Counted from the stretch's first letter, positions 42,101 to 56,100 are shown. The stretch: DNA of 64,000 bases from Tubiluchus corallicola (GCA_030141605.1 JAQGDQ010000159.1:124001-188000); one strand, 5' to 3'. Numbers and translations are program-made. Notes: generated by a model not told the origin, from the sequence alone.

Positions 42101-45100
42101 GATCAGTCAGGAAGCTGAAGACTTAAGACAAAAGCTAAGGCAGGTTTTTTTGCACCTTATTCGCAGTCAGTAGTGCCCACTGTTGTTACCAATGTACACA
42201 TGTAGATGTACTGTGTTCTCACTGACAGCAAGCTGTTTTCAGATTTTCTTACTCTTTTCTGTACAACATTTAAACTTTTTTACGTTCTTTTAATTTATTG
42301 TTATTGATCATGGAAGCAAAAGTGTCTTAAAATGGAGGCAGCTGCAACACTAAAGCCACTCATACTGATAACAGATGTAATTATACTATGAAAAACGTAA
42401 TTAGGTATCAATAAACCAATATCAAATTATTTTTACTGAGAATTTTCCATTTATGCACAGTTACCTATTTTGTACTAATGGTGCCAGTAATGGCTAACTT
42501 GAGAAACAGAATGCATTATGCAATTGTGTTTCTAACTTCTTTGTTTTTATCCATTGATTGAATATTGCATCTGTTAGCTGGTATTACAGTATTCTCCAGG
42601 TCTTACAAAAATTTACATTTTGACAATTTAATACCTTTTATTTTACTTGTTAGGTCTAGCCAGCAAGAACTTTATGATTCACAGAGAGATAATCAGCAAC
42701 TTCTGCAGAAGCAGCAGATGGTGGAGAATGAATTAACTAGTGAACGTGCTCAGTGTTCCAGCTTGCGATCTACTGTAGTACAACTTACCGCTACACAAGC
42801 TGGCTTAACCACAGAACTGGAAGCTACAAAGGTAACTAGTGATAGCTAGTAATGCCTGTCACATTGTCATCTTTTTAACTTGCACAATGATCAAATATGA
42901 AGGAGAGATGATTTGATGTCAGGTTTCTTATTGCCACTGATAAGGATAGTCATCTACTGCTGAAATGGGTTTTGAAATTTCATTGTATTATTTTATTGTA
43001 GTTATATGCTGTTTACGTATGCATTGCAGACTCCTTTGGATTATCGGTCTAGTAATTTATGATGGGTTAGCATTAGAATTACATTTTGGTCTGATCATGT
43101 TCATATCATGTGAGTGCAGAGTGGTTGCAATTATCTTTGAATTGAACATGTTGGTACATCATGACTATAAAAATTTTGTAATAAGCTAGAGCTTCATTAA
43201 TTTGCATATTGTGTGACAATGAGTGACATGTTGATCCGATGAGCAAAAACAAATTTATTTCAATAACTGTATAGAATAGACTCAGTTTGTAGCTTGTCTG
43301 CAATAAAAAGTTTTATGTCATTTTCTTGCTTCTGCTAATAGAATAATAACAATCACTTAAGATTTCATAAAAGCGACTGCTTGATGTTAGCTTTGTATTA
43401 TTATCGTTCCTTGTGCAGTTTAATCTGGAGCAGACGATAAAGAAATGTCAGCAGCAAGAGCGACACATAAAAGAGCTAGATCAGTTACTCGAGGAATTCA
43501 AGCTCACCATCCAAAATTGTGAGAGCAAAATCCGGGAAGACGAGCAAACACGAAGACGACTACACAATACAATTCAGGAACTCAAGGTAACATTTCTTTG
43601 TGGCCAACTGTTTCATTATTAGGTTTAAGGCTACAATAGTCATCTTGTTTATTCTTAATGATATGAGGATACTTAGAAAAGAATGTGGACGGATTGCCTA
43701 CAACAAAATTATCAATTGACTGTGCAATTTTTAGTACTTCAGTGTGTTCTTAAATTTTCATAGTACTTTCTAAATGTTACAAGATTTTGCATTCTGCTTT
43801 GACCATCAGTACAGATGAATATCTGGTCACTTTTCTGGCATTTTAATTATCATGCATAGTTTTTCAATCTGGTGTTCTTGACACCAGTTTAGTCATTTTA
43901 TTTATGTAAAAATAAGTACTTATAAACAAATCATTTGCCATTTTTGCATTTTGCCATGCAGGAATCTTAGTCTTAATAAAAACAAAATCACAAAAAAGTG
44001 ATAAACAAGCCTACTGACATTTGTTAGAAATTGTGCAGGAGACGTTTCAAACATCCTCAATCCAGAATAAAACAGACAGTTGTCCACATAATTATTTCAC
44101 AGAAATCAAGAATGTCCTCTGCAATGCTATTATTGTGATAACAAAGCAAAGAGATTAAATTTACATAATTTTGCAAAGGATGTTCGTGAAATAATGATGT
44201 GGATTTAATGTGCCTGTTTTGTTTTGGATTGAGACTGACCATTGGGGTTGGTTAAAACGTTTCTTAAAAAAATGCCAGTAGGCGTGTTTATCACATTATT
44301 GCTGATTTTGTTTTTGTTAAAAATGATAGTCTGTTGGAAAATTATAAAATACAAGTTGGTGTTTTAGTTTTGCTTGTGCTCTCTCATGTAAGGAGTAATA
44401 TTTTTTTACCATTCAAAGAAACAAAAAAGCAGTGATAGTAAAGTTTAGCCAGTGATACCTGCTAGGTGTCTGTTGTGAGGTTGCTATGTTATATTAAATT
44501 GCTATTTAAATTTTGATTTGGGAGTTTCTGGTAAATAGTGTTTGATGAATTTTAACTATTTTTAGATATAAGCATTTTTTCAGCAATGATAGTTTCAAAA
44601 TTACAAAATTTAGACAAAATTGTTAAAGCTCATTTCAGGCATAATGATTTCGACTCATGTTGTCTAGGGTAACATCAGAGTGTACTGTCGAGTTCGACCA
44701 TTGTTGCCAGCAGAAGCCGGATCTGGTGGTGGGGTCATTCATCACATAAATTTCTTTGAGGATGATACACAAAAACTCGAATTAGAAAAGTTGTCTGATG
44801 GAAATCCAAATGAGGTACAATACTAGTGTTGACTTGCAGTAATAGAATGTTTATTTCAGTTTTCTCAGCAAACTCATTCTTGGACTTTTGATAACTGTCA
44901 TTTAGTCCTTTAATTTTTATACCCTTTGCTTATGTTCTAGCCTTTGTTTCCCAGTATGATTTGTTCAAAAGTGGTCATATGTCACTGGCAAAATGTAACA
45001 ATAAGGATATTTGGAGCATAAGTCAGCCTTGGTGTTGCTTTTTGCTAAAAAATAATGTAGTTCATCCTTGATCCTGTAAGTTGTTTGATAATTTTATTTG

Positions 45101-48100
45101 TAGAGTACTCTTAGCAGCCGAGGAGGTGCTTCAAAGTTTGACTTTGAATTTGATCGTGTATTTAAACCTGTTGCTACTCAGAGTGAAGTTTTTGAAGAAA
45201 TATCACAACTGGTACAGGTAAGCCTTCATTAAAATACAGGAAACAAGTTTTTTATATTTTACTATAATAAACAATAAAAGTAAGGAAAAGTTCCAATTTT
45301 ATAATTGCAAAGAAGACAAAAGGTGGAGTATTTAGGAAATATAGTAACAATAATACTTTGGTACATATACTTATTATAACTTGAAAGTCAGTTTTGAATT
45401 GGTCTGTTTTGTGCTATAGTCTGCACTGGATGGATACAATGTGTGCATATTTGCGTACGGTCAGACGGGATCAGGTAAAACATTCACAATGGAAGGGCCC
45501 GACAAATCAGATGACGATACTGTTGGCATGATCCCAAGAGCCGTCATGCAGATATTCAGAGAGGGTAGAGGACTTGAGACGCAAGGCTGGAAGGTAAAGT
45601 TTGATTGGTTTCGTAAATTTTGTTTATTTTATGACTTCTGTGTTCAAGTAGTTGCAGGTTTGTTAAACAGCCTTCATACAGTTTGGTGCAAAAACATTCA
45701 GACTTTTGAATGACGAGACATGAACCCCGCATATTTCTTTGCAAAGTCTTTTTTGTGGTTTTATTATTATATTCACTATTATATTGTAGTGACACAATTA
45801 GTTAGATAATAGCAGTTTAGCATTATATTTTTTAATTGCAGCACTATTTTGATTAGAACGTAGAAAATAGAAGAAAAATTTGGAAAAGTTTTTGCTTAGA
45901 ATTGTGCTTGCTCTTTATATTCAGGGTAGTGGTGAAATTTAATTGACATCTTCACATAAATGTTTTTATTGAATGACCTTGTGTATTCTGTTGTTATAGT
46001 ACAAGATGGAAGCTTCTTTCTTGGAAATTTATAATGAAACAGTTCGGGATTTGTTATGTCAGACTGACAAGAAACTAGATATCAAGAAAATAAGAGGAGC
46101 TGAAGATGTGGATGTTGCTGACCTCACAGTTGTTAATGTAACTTCAGAAGATCGGGTATGCCTGTTTGTCAAGTATATTTTCAAGAGCATCACCTATCTG
46201 ACCAACTAAGCGTCTGTTGTCCCAACAGTGACATCTTAATGTTTTTTTTAGTTTTTGCATGAACTGTAAATATTACTATGTTCAGAATTTCACTTTCTGA
46301 AACACTATTTTGTTTGAAACCTAATGTCTGCAATGAGTGATTGTGTATGATTCATCTCACATGCACTGCAAAAATAGTCCAACAAGTGATTAAGCAGCTG
46401 CAAAACATTTGCAATATACTAGTTGTGTACATTACGATCATTTATCTGAAAACTCACTTGCCCATATTGCAAGACATCTTTGCTTTTTTCATGTTTTCAG
46501 ATGTGCTTTACAATTTTGCATGCAGAATTAAAATTACTGCTAAGTACATAATACATAGTGATGGGCGATCTTAATAGAATCCAATTACATCCACCTGTTA
46601 ATCGATATAATTGGCGACTGAACAGTAATTCAGTTAATCGAGAGCAAAGTATACGTGTTACACATCGACTAAAAGGCAGTATTTTAGAACAAATGAACAT
46701 AATTTAGCCTTTTTCTTCACTTTTCTCACCTTACACAATGCACAAAATTATGAACCACAATGTTGTAAACTGGGGACTTCAAATTTGTTGGCAAGTGAAC
46801 GTAATCATAAAGTAGTTAATGAATGCACGTGCCTGTAAAAATAGTTTGCGAGTATGAAAATGGCAGGCAGCGACGAAAGAAGTGAAGAAATTTATAGGCT
46901 ATACTTCGTTGCAATCTGTGAAAAATATGGCTAATACACTAAAAAAAATTTCTTCAAAAAAATTAATTGTGATATCGAATTACAAGAACAAGATTATAAT
47001 TGAATTACAAAATTTCAAAGTTACCCATCACTGATAGTACATGTAGACGTCATATGTTTTAAGTCCAATTAGTTTTGTTAAGTAAAAGTTTAAAATATGA
47101 ACAATTATTTTGCTGAAAAATTTACTTGTGTATAAATCAGCATTCTTCTGAAGATTTGCTTCAGTACAGAAACCTAGTTAAATTAAAATTAAAATTCTAA
47201 AACAATTTAAATTACATTAAGTAGAAGTGGCAATAAACGCATAATTAAGAGTCCTAGTTGTTATACATATTGCTGAATAGCTGTAAAGAAAAAGATACCT
47301 TAAAATTTAAGATCGCACAAATACAAACAAAATTACGAGAAAGTTCTAAATAATTTAGACTGTATGGAGGAATGTGCATTTATTTTTTCAACATCTCCAT
47401 GTTGCGGCTCGCCAGGCCTGAAGCAGTGGGTGCTGAGTTCATAGGCACTGCATTTATGGCCATTATGAAACATCAAACAGACATGTTCGTCCATTGTAGT
47501 GATTACAGTTTTATGAAGCTTCTTCTGGTTTTCATAATGGTTTTTAATATAGTTAATAGAATATGTCATTTCACAATTCAGTTTCATTTGTATTTGCTTG
47601 CGTATCTAGTTTAATCTGTAGCCAAGCATAGAAGAGAATGATTAAAATGTAATTTTAAGTGTGTTTAGGACCATCATGTATTGTTGTCGGGCTGGGTGCA
47701 TTTACAAAGTCACTGCCAGAACATGTGGAACATGTTGCACTGTATTTTTACACAGAGTTAAAAGCATTGTTTTTGTAAAGATAAAAAAATTTACGTTTCT
47801 TGCATCTTATCAAAATAATCTTACTGCACATTAATACTGACTTTGTTGGTGTTTGATTGTCTGCATACATACATATTATTTTTTATTTAGATGGATTCTT
47901 ATACCTTCTACTTGCATATTATAATGTCTGTTGGCACTATATTATGTTTATTTTACAAACCAGGTGTACAAGCTTTTAAAGACCGCATCAGAAAACCGAG
48001 CAGTTGCTACCACAAAATGCAATGATAGGTCATCAAGAAGCCATAGTGTTTTCAGAATGAAACTGTCAGGTGCTAACAACATTACAGGAGAGACCTGTAA

Positions 48101-51063
48101 AGGTATTTACATCTTCTGTGAGGTTACTTGATTTCTTCTAGTTGGTTAGTAGTCAAGTTTTTCTGTTTTGTTTCATCGTCTGAAATACAATTGCTTTAAA
48201 TAGGCACATTGAACTTGGTGGATTTAGCAGGATCAGAAAGGATTAAAGAAAGTGGCTCATCTGGTCAAAGACTTGAAGAAGCGAAGAGCATTAATAAAAG
48301 TTTGAGTACATTGGGACAAGTTATACTAGCCTTGGCTAATAAGGTTTGAATATTTTGTTTTGCATTTAATATGAACACGTGTTATTGGTCCTAAATGTAC
48401 TTACATTGTTCTCGAAATAATTCTTAGCCTCCTTGAGACCTTTGCCAAATGATTGTTTTGCATCTTATTTTTCAACACAATTATTTCTTTACACTTATTC
48501 CAAAGTTAGTTAAACATTGCCATTTCTGCCTGGCAGCACTTTTGTGAAGAGTAAATAATTGCATATTTTGTGTGAAAAAAGTATCAACAATTCTCATGTG
48601 ATGATCTCATGTCACCAAGCAGACACTAACTGTTTTTTTAGCTATAAGTAGTTGTCAGATACATAAATTTTCATGAAAGCTATGTCATTCAGATAAGGGC
48701 ACGAGGAACCACTAGAACTAATTTTAAGCATTTTAGTTGTAGTATGCTAGGTTTTCCTGAAGCAGCAACAATAATCACAGTATGGAATTTCCCTTGATCA
48801 ATGCTAAAGTTAGATCATGTATTTGAAAGGAATACTTAGACTCTGGGTGAGGTTTTTGCCTACTTCTTGTATGTACCACTGTTGCAAAAGGACTAAATTT
48901 ATAAGAAAAAGATAATGTTTTAAAAAATCTAAAAAAATTACAAAGTCGCATACTAGTTTTTGGTTATTTGGTTCTGTTGCAAGCATTTTTTTGTTTTATC
49001 ACTCTAATGCTGAAAAAGTTTCATATACTTTGAACTGTTTTGCAGGATAGTCATGTTCCCTATCGGAATAGTAAGCTGACCTATTTGTTGCAAAATTCTC
49101 TGGGAGGTAACTCAAAAACACTGATGTTTGTAAATGTCTCACCTAGAGAAGAACATTTCAGCGAAACTCTGAATTCTCTTCGGTTTGCAAAACAAGTAAG
49201 TTCACAGTAAGATTTCATTATCTTTAAGTTGGCAATCATTTCTTCGAAAGCCTTACAAGAAAGCATAACATAGCATTACATTAAGTGGTACTTCAATATT
49301 GATATTGGCAAAACGCGTCGTATGTTATATTCGTTTTGTTCTGGTTGCTTATACATGTATAAAAATTCTTATCCTTTGTGAAGTGAGAATTTGAGGTTTG
49401 ATAGAAAACTACAAGGAATTGGGTCCATGGCAGAGCCTTTTTTCTACTGACAAGAAAGTCTTATTTGAGACAAACCCTTGGTACCAAATTTGTGCATTCT
49501 GATAATTTGAGAGCCAAAAAAGAAGTCATTTTGACTTGATTAGATGCACAAATTTAACACAGTTCATATTAGACTGGTGATGTATGCATTTTTTACTTAA
49601 AGGAAAAATTAGCCCTTGAATAACATTCATTGTATTTTAATATACATTTAAAAATATTGAAACTACCAGGCAATATAAATGCTTAAAATACCTTGCTTAA
49701 AAATGCAAAAGAAATTTAAATCGTTAGTATCTCCCACCAAACAAAGCTTGCTGGGGGTGTATTTGAAAAAATAACACAAGCTGGTAGACTGCACGAATGC
49801 ACTTTTGCAGTTAAATATGGAATTTCACTATTCTAGCTGACTAAGCCTTTGTGTTTAACTGTGTTTATGTGAAAATTAGTCATCGGACCAATAATTTTAA
49901 AGTGCTTACATAGCTTTAATCTTTAGGATTATATCTCAAAATATGTAAGTACTGCACACTATACTTACAGATAAGCATGAGATTCTGTGAGGCATACAGA
50001 AGGTGCCAGGTGGATTACTTAGCTTATAACTGTCAGTTTTAGCTTGTTAGCATAATTATTCCGTTACTTTGTCGGCATTAACTAGCTGTGTTAGATTTTA
50101 TCATATTATCGTCTGTATAAGAATAATTTATGTGTTTGCCTTCCAAATAAATACAGAAAGCTATATACAGTGTAACGATATTCAACAATATTTAAAGAAG
50201 TGTGGGATGGCGAAAGACCAAAATGGTCATCTAGTCTGCCATCTCTACATAGTGAAACTACCAGTCTTTGTATGGCAAGCGGTAACTGGTTTTCATTGCA
50301 TAGTGGGTAACTGGATTGATCAAAAAGCAAAAAATAGTATTAATAATCTCTGGATGATGCCATTTTTTGTTCAAAATAAGCGCGCCCAAGCGTGAAGTGA
50401 TAGTGATTTTAAATAATTTTTACTAATTACACAATACATTTATCACGATTTTATTGCTGAGTCTTTCTAACATTTTTCTCAAATATTAAAATAAGCTCAA
50501 CTCCCTGAGACCCTTGGCTTTTGCTTTAATACTATCTCTAGTTGATATTGGTTTTATAAGCATTTTATTTTTTGCTGCACAAACAATGTCAACTGTTAAG
50601 AAAGAAAATTATTGTATTTACCTGTGAGTCCAGTGTTTGCCCCTAAATTATTTAGTTTGTAACTCGTGTCTCCCCATACTTGTTACTTGTGCTGTCTATT
50701 TCTTGCTAAAATTGTCAAACATTTGAAGCCTAAAACTTACTCTGATTTTCTTGACTGAAATTTACAGTGATGATCATCTGGTGAAGTACTAAGATCACTA
50801 TTTCTTGTAGTACTGTTGTTTCCCAAACGACAGATGTGCTCTTTAGACCCTGTAAAATGGCTTTTAAGTTGAGTTTTTAGGCGAGGCACCTGTGGTACTG
50901 CACCATTCCTTTAGATGACTTAGTTTTGCATATATTGATGTACCTATATTGGTGTGACATGTTGAAAGTTCTTTGCCTGTGCTGCTGTATTATGCATAAA
51001 GAAATACTTAATTTTCTTTAGGTGAATAACTGCAACATCGGAACAGCAAGACAGAAAAGATAG
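39163..51063 (+). CDS. KIFC1: KIFC1-type kinesin-14 (C-terminal motor)
   Basis: Fifteen coding exons, 662 residues (human 673): 39163-39273, 39885-40041, 40360-40443, 40829-40941, 42024-42139, 42654-42831, 43419-43586, 44668-44814, 45104-45217, 45420-45593, 46000-46155, 47964-48102, 48204-48343, 49046-49195, 51022-51063. The tail (1-190) is basic and Ser-rich, with Pro/Lys runs ([14 protein letters not shown]) that suit a nuclear-import and microtubule-binding tail. A coiled coil follows (about 175-308). The kinesin-14 neck [14 protein letters not shown] leads into the motor domain. P-loop GQTGSGKT is at 410-417, switch [10 protein letters not shown], switch [10 protein letters not shown], and the end is [18 protein letters not shown]. 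This is a minus-end-directed motor that organises spindle poles and bundles microtubules. The intron after exon 5 needs a GC donor. No break was seen. Confidence 0.95.
42140..42653 (+). other. KIFC1: Probable GC-AG intron of KIFC1
   Basis: Frame continuity requires exon 5 to end in CTA-AG before GCAGGT, and exon 6 to start G-TCT-AGC. Using the next GT instead (after CAG) puts a TAG or TGA stop into the coiled coil. The donor AG|GCAGGT fits the known GC-AG class. Confidence 0.65.
46556..47033. mobile_element. hAT-type MITE (478 bp)
   Basis: The ends are TAGTGATGGG and CCCATCACTG (inverted, one terminal change). The flanks ATAATACA and ATAGTACA are an 8-bp duplication with one change. The interior is AT-rich with ATCGAT/TTAATCGA words and has no coding sequence. 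It lies in KIFC1 intron 11. Confidence 0.75.
49196..51021 (+). other. Last KIFC1 intron (1.8 kb)
   Basis: It separates the motor from a 13-codon final exon. An open frame at 50069-50395 (108 codons) has no recognisable domain and no splice support that I can defend. I see nothing else. Confidence 0.5.
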
Positions 51064-52480
51064 AAATGCTGTCTAACGCTAATAAATAGTACAACCACGT
51101 GTTGTAAGTTGTAACTACAGTGGCGTGACGTATATGCAACCTTTATTGTATTATCTGCTATGTATAATGCTTCGTGTTAATTTTATATTTACCTCTTGCA
51201 TTTTAGTTAAGTAGTGTATGTGATAAATATTTAAGTAGTAGTGGTTCTAAGTGCAAATTTTTGCGCAAAGATTGTTGTCAGTTTTTTGTGGCTGAACAGT
51301 AGTCAGTGGTCACTCATAATTTCATAAATTCTTGTCAGTGAAAGTTAAATTGTTCACAGGAAAGAAAGATCTTGTCTTCATTCATTTCTTTTCATTTTCT
51401 TTATTTCATTTTAGTTTTCACTGTGCATAGCCTAATGTTTGTATATTGAATGATTAAGGTTGGAGAGTTTATTCAAGGTAATGTACCATCAAATACTGTG
51501 TATGTAACAGTAGCTTTTCTGTAATTGCTGGCTTGGTGTTACTATCATTTGAGAAAAGCTTTTTTGAAGGAAAGATCTGTCGCAGGCCTAAAAAATAACT
51601 TAATGTACTGTAGCTTTAAGTCCACATGTACATAATTGCCTGAATTATAACTTTTTACTGTTAATTTGTCTAACTAGTTAAGAACAAACTTCAATGAACT
51701 GCATGTAGATTAATTTCTTAATAAACTTCAATTTTCTAAATGCACATTTTTGTGTCATGCTCTAATTTCAAAATTAATCTCAAGTTTTCTTGAATTTAAA
51801 ATGTTCATCTTTTAAAAATTGTTGTGCACCAATCAGGATAAAATTGAGGAGCACCACAAAAAATTAGGCCTTTTTTAGTACAATACATACACTATTTTGG
51901 CATGTCCAAAATCCATGTGTAGAATAATACAAACATGCTCGTTTGATTATTGTTTACCCACAAAATCGTATGTAAAGATAAAACTCACCGTGGCTGGCGA
52001 TTTGAAGGTTTCCTAATTGCACGAGAATTCAATCCAGATAAATGAAAATATTGTATTATAAAATCAATTGAGGTGAGTCTTTATGCAAATAGAAATTCGA
52101 ATTGTTTGGTGGTTAGAGTGCACGTTTTAAGAAACTGTTAGATTTTACGGCATTCTGGGCATCAGGCGTACAGCGGCATTACAATTTTTGAAACAAGCGT
52201 CATGGTAATACAGTACAGTCACGCCATATTTTGATAATACGCTGTATATTACGTCATCTATAATACCTTGAGAACTTGATATTTATATGTATTATGTTAC
52301 CCTCACAGTGAAAAAAATCTCTGTGGCGGCTTGGAATTTGTTTTGGTTTTCAAATTTCGAATGTAATTATCTTATAATGCACTGCCACGAGCTCCTATCA
52401 GTCTGCTAAGCCTAAGATAATTTTCAGTCATTACCATATGCACTGCAGCTGGAAAGTAGCAGCGATTGGCTGTGCAGGGT
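51064..52480. other. KIFC1 3' UTR and spacer before BCKDK
   Basis: Non-coding AT-rich sequence. I see no repeat or RNA gene apart from the poly(A) signal. Confidence 0.5.
51720..51725 (+). terminator. Candidate poly(A) signal of KIFC1
   Basis: AATAAA about 660 nt after the KIFC1 stop in T-rich sequence. Positional evidence only. Confidence 0.35.
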
Positions 52481-52848
52481 GGAAAAATTGGCATACCATT
52501 TTCACGTGCCTAGAGCGTGTCAGCTGATTTGTAAGCAACTGCGCATGCGCGACGCTTTCTTCACAAAGAGCTCGTCTGAACGGAAATTCACGTAACGTAC
52601 AGCAGTAGTTTGTTTTTCACTGTGTTAAGTAATCGTTGAATGTTGATAAAAGGTGCTTTACAAAATATGCATTTATGTGGAGTCTTTCTAGACTGGTTAT
52701 TGAAAGGACACATATCAAAGCGATCACCAGTAACTGATCAGTATTCTAATCGAAATTGGGATCGGTGGAGGTAATCTTGGTGAGAAGCCTAATGAAGAAG
52801 GGGGTGGAATCTACCATATTATTTAAAACTAAATGTAAATAAAACAAC
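52480..52848 (+). promoter_or_regulatory. BCKDK promoter and 5' UTR with NRF-1-type site
   Basis: TGCGCATGCGCG at 52540-52551 is a perfect match to the palindromic NRF-1 consensus (YGCGCAYGCGCR). CACGTG (52504-52509) and CAGCTG (52520-52525) E-boxes lie just before it, in a locally CG-rich patch. NRF-1 is known in animals to drive nuclear genes for mitochondrial proteins, which suits BCKDK. The ATG is at 52849. Confidence 0.6.
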
Positions 52849-53075
52849 ATGAATAGCGCAACGCAAACAGCAAAGAAGTTTCTCTCGAATCCTGCTTTAT
52901 CCGTCAACCAAATTGTTCAACATGTACAAAATGATATTGTAAATCAACTCAGAAATTTCACTGTTATCACGCAAGAGGACCCGAAAATTCGCCCCGTTTC
53001 TAGTTTCTACAACCACACTGCAATTGATGTCGCGGCTTCAAAGGTGAGATTACAATTAAATAATATTTGCGCTAA

Positions 53076-53153
<78 letters not shown>

Positions 53154-56100
53154 AACCGTGGTAGTCTTTTAAAATTAATTTAAGTTGCCCACTGGTCAAT
53201 TATCTACAATTACACTCGAGTGTTATATACTTGCCTTAATATTTGTATGTAATCATAATCATAGTGCAGCGTTGCAATTTTTTTTATTAGTTGATAGTGA
53301 AGCACGAATCAGTTTTTGTTATCTAGGTTAACTACTGTAAAACGGTGATTTTATTTGAGTGTTTTTCGGCAAACAGAATTTACAAAATCATCGCTTGTCA
53401 TACTGGTGATTCATAAAATTACTCGGCTTTTTTATGTTTGTAGCCGTCAGTACGCTTGACACCTTCGGCAATGCTTTATGCTGGCAAGACTCAGGATGGC
53501 AGTCATCTTTTGGTAAGAACATGGCTAGAGTATATGTTTGGTGTACACAACTAGTTTTACTAATCACCCAGAGTGCTAGTTTTTTACTTATATGATTTAG
53601 GTGGAATAAGATGTTTATTGTGTATTTGCTTGACGATTCTTAGATCAAGTTAATAGCGAGGTTGTAAAATCACCATTTGAATGTAAAGAGGTCTAAATTT
53701 TGATCAACTGTTATACTGTATATGGACAGTATAAATTCATTAATAGCTTAGTATTATCTATTGGTTAATTTGTTACTTGTGGTTAGGCTTTATTTGAATT
53801 TGGAGTCCTTATATGTGTGTCTTACATTGGTTACTAATCACTAAATAATATATATATATATAAAGCTTTCATTGAATCTTCCCTGTTTACCTGTCTGACA
53901 GGTTTGGCAGGCATAAGTCACCCAACTATAACGAGGAACATAATTGTACATTATCATGTTCATTTTTAGTCCTCTTTTGCTGAAAAAACAGAATTTTATG
54001 GCTGGGAGACAAAATGAAAATATATTGGGTATTTTAAACATGATTACAAGCTGAATTTGAATAACTGACAGTAGATTAATTAGATAGATGAAAATATGTG
54101 CACCAAAAATTTTAAATTTCTGTATAAAATTTAAAAATGCTTTGTGTGTATGCTGTGTAATTATTATTATTATTTTTTCTGTAACTTAGTATGTTATACT
54201 AATGCTGACATTAACAATATTGTTTGCCTAAGAAATTGCTAACTGTATACTATTATTTGTAATTGAGGCTGCACCTTAATGATCATAAGCTATATATAAA
54301 TTTATAATTTGTTATTGAAGCCAGAGGAAAAAATGTAAAGAAACATCCGAAAAACTGAAAAACAAGCTTCTATATACAAGCGTATTTTTTGTGCAGTTTT
54401 TAGACTGTATGTTAATTACAGTCAACATCATTAAGATTTATTGAGAACCGGTTGTTGTGCATCTTTGTTTCTTTATACCATAAGTGACCCTTAGTTTAGT
54501 AAATTGAATTTAAATTCTCTTGTTTCTTTGAGTTTAGCTTTGGTCTGTGTCTAATGGTTTTAATAGATTTAGCGTCTGCAGACTATCTGGGTTATTGACC
54601 TATTTGTGTTTGCCTCAGATTCACAGTCCAAGTGTTGCTAAGCAGAATCTCCCAGAAAAGGAAAAAAGCCAATAAATCTGGAATGGTATTTGCCTCTCCG
54701 TAGCTGTTCCGAGTTTATAAAACATAAAATGTTAGTAACTTAGCAGTGAGGTTTCTAAATATTGCGCTAATTTTTTGTTGTTTAGTAACTTGTTACCTCT
54801 GAACATTAACACTTAATTTAAAAAATCTGTCCGAATATTAGCACACGTTGCGCACGAAATTTCAACTTTCAACTGTAGATGCACTTAGTCAGTAAGCACA
54901 CGTGATTATTGCACGAAAAGCTCGATTTTTTTAGAAGTCTACTTCCTGGAATCACGTTTTAGCAAAATTTAGCATTTTCCAGAAAGATTAACTCTTGGCA
55001 ACTTTCATAACTTATTTCACCCATAGCGGGGTACTGGTATTAGAGTCATTAATCTGTTTAGAAGATGAAGGATGTAGTTAGTAATAACTGGGTCACATTA
55101 TGTAAATGAGCTGTGGATTTGTTTCACGTGCACGCGGCGGCGGTGCACGCGTGCTCCAGCTTTCTCTGATAGAGGTCAGTGATGTGGCGCGAGGTTATTT
55201 TCGTCTGCACTTTGTTGGTTCGGAATCCGAGTGAATCACCGGATCACTAAACGGTCGCCGTAGTTGAACTTTTGGTATGCTCCAAACCCTGACTGGAATT
55301 AACTTCTCTATTTGGTTCATCGTTTGTGCGACTGTGTTACAGTTATTTCTTTAATATATATAATTTTACTGCAATTTTTTAATGAACGCCGAGTTTTCTT
55401 AAACGTTTGCTGGGAATTGCTTCAAATGATACCGTCTGTTTTTTTCTGCGAGCCGACCAGAGTTACCAACTCTTTGTCTCCTCTAAAATAGATTTGAGAA
55501 CGTTAAGTTTGCAACTAAAGCATTATTGCATTATGATTAGGCCTTAATCCATATTTTTAGGAAAATAAGGTTTCAGTGTAAAATTAGGTAAACAATTGTG
55601 GTAACTGATGCCAAGCAACTAGCGGCGTTTCCCTCATGCTCCACACATTGGATTTGATTACATCTTCAGCTAGGCTTTTGAACTTTTTTCTTTATGTTGG
55701 AAAGATGGTTTTGTAAAAATAGCCAGCATAAGAAAAACCGGGAGCGAGCATTCAACTTTCCCAGGCCTCTGATATGTGAAAGTGGTTCATTGAACTTATG
55801 AAATAGACGTAGCTTCTTATGATGCGTCAGTGATGTGCAGTTGTGTAATGTAGTTTATAAAATTATTTAAACCTTTTTTGGCATTGTATTCTTGATTTTC
55901 TTGTATCCTTTTTTAATTCTTTGTTGTGGAAACCATTGTTTTAGGAAACATACTTACATGCACTGCTTACAAACAAAAACTCTTCACAGCATTGGATGTC
56001 TTGATAATGATATAACTGCACCCGGACTACTGCAAAGTTATTGCACTTATGTTTTTGTAACACTCTTGTTGTCAACTAAACTTGGTCATCTTTTCATTCT

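Noticed and set aside
46156-47963. Possible missing exon between KIFC1 exons 11 and 12
   Set aside because: The phases agree and [11 protein letters not shown] runs directly into [15 protein letters not shown] as in the family. The intron holds a MITE instead.
50069-50395. 108-codon frame in the last KIFC1 intron, with an antisense frame of 74 codons
   Set aside because: There is no domain or family resemblance, and the KIFC1 exons on both sides join correctly without it.
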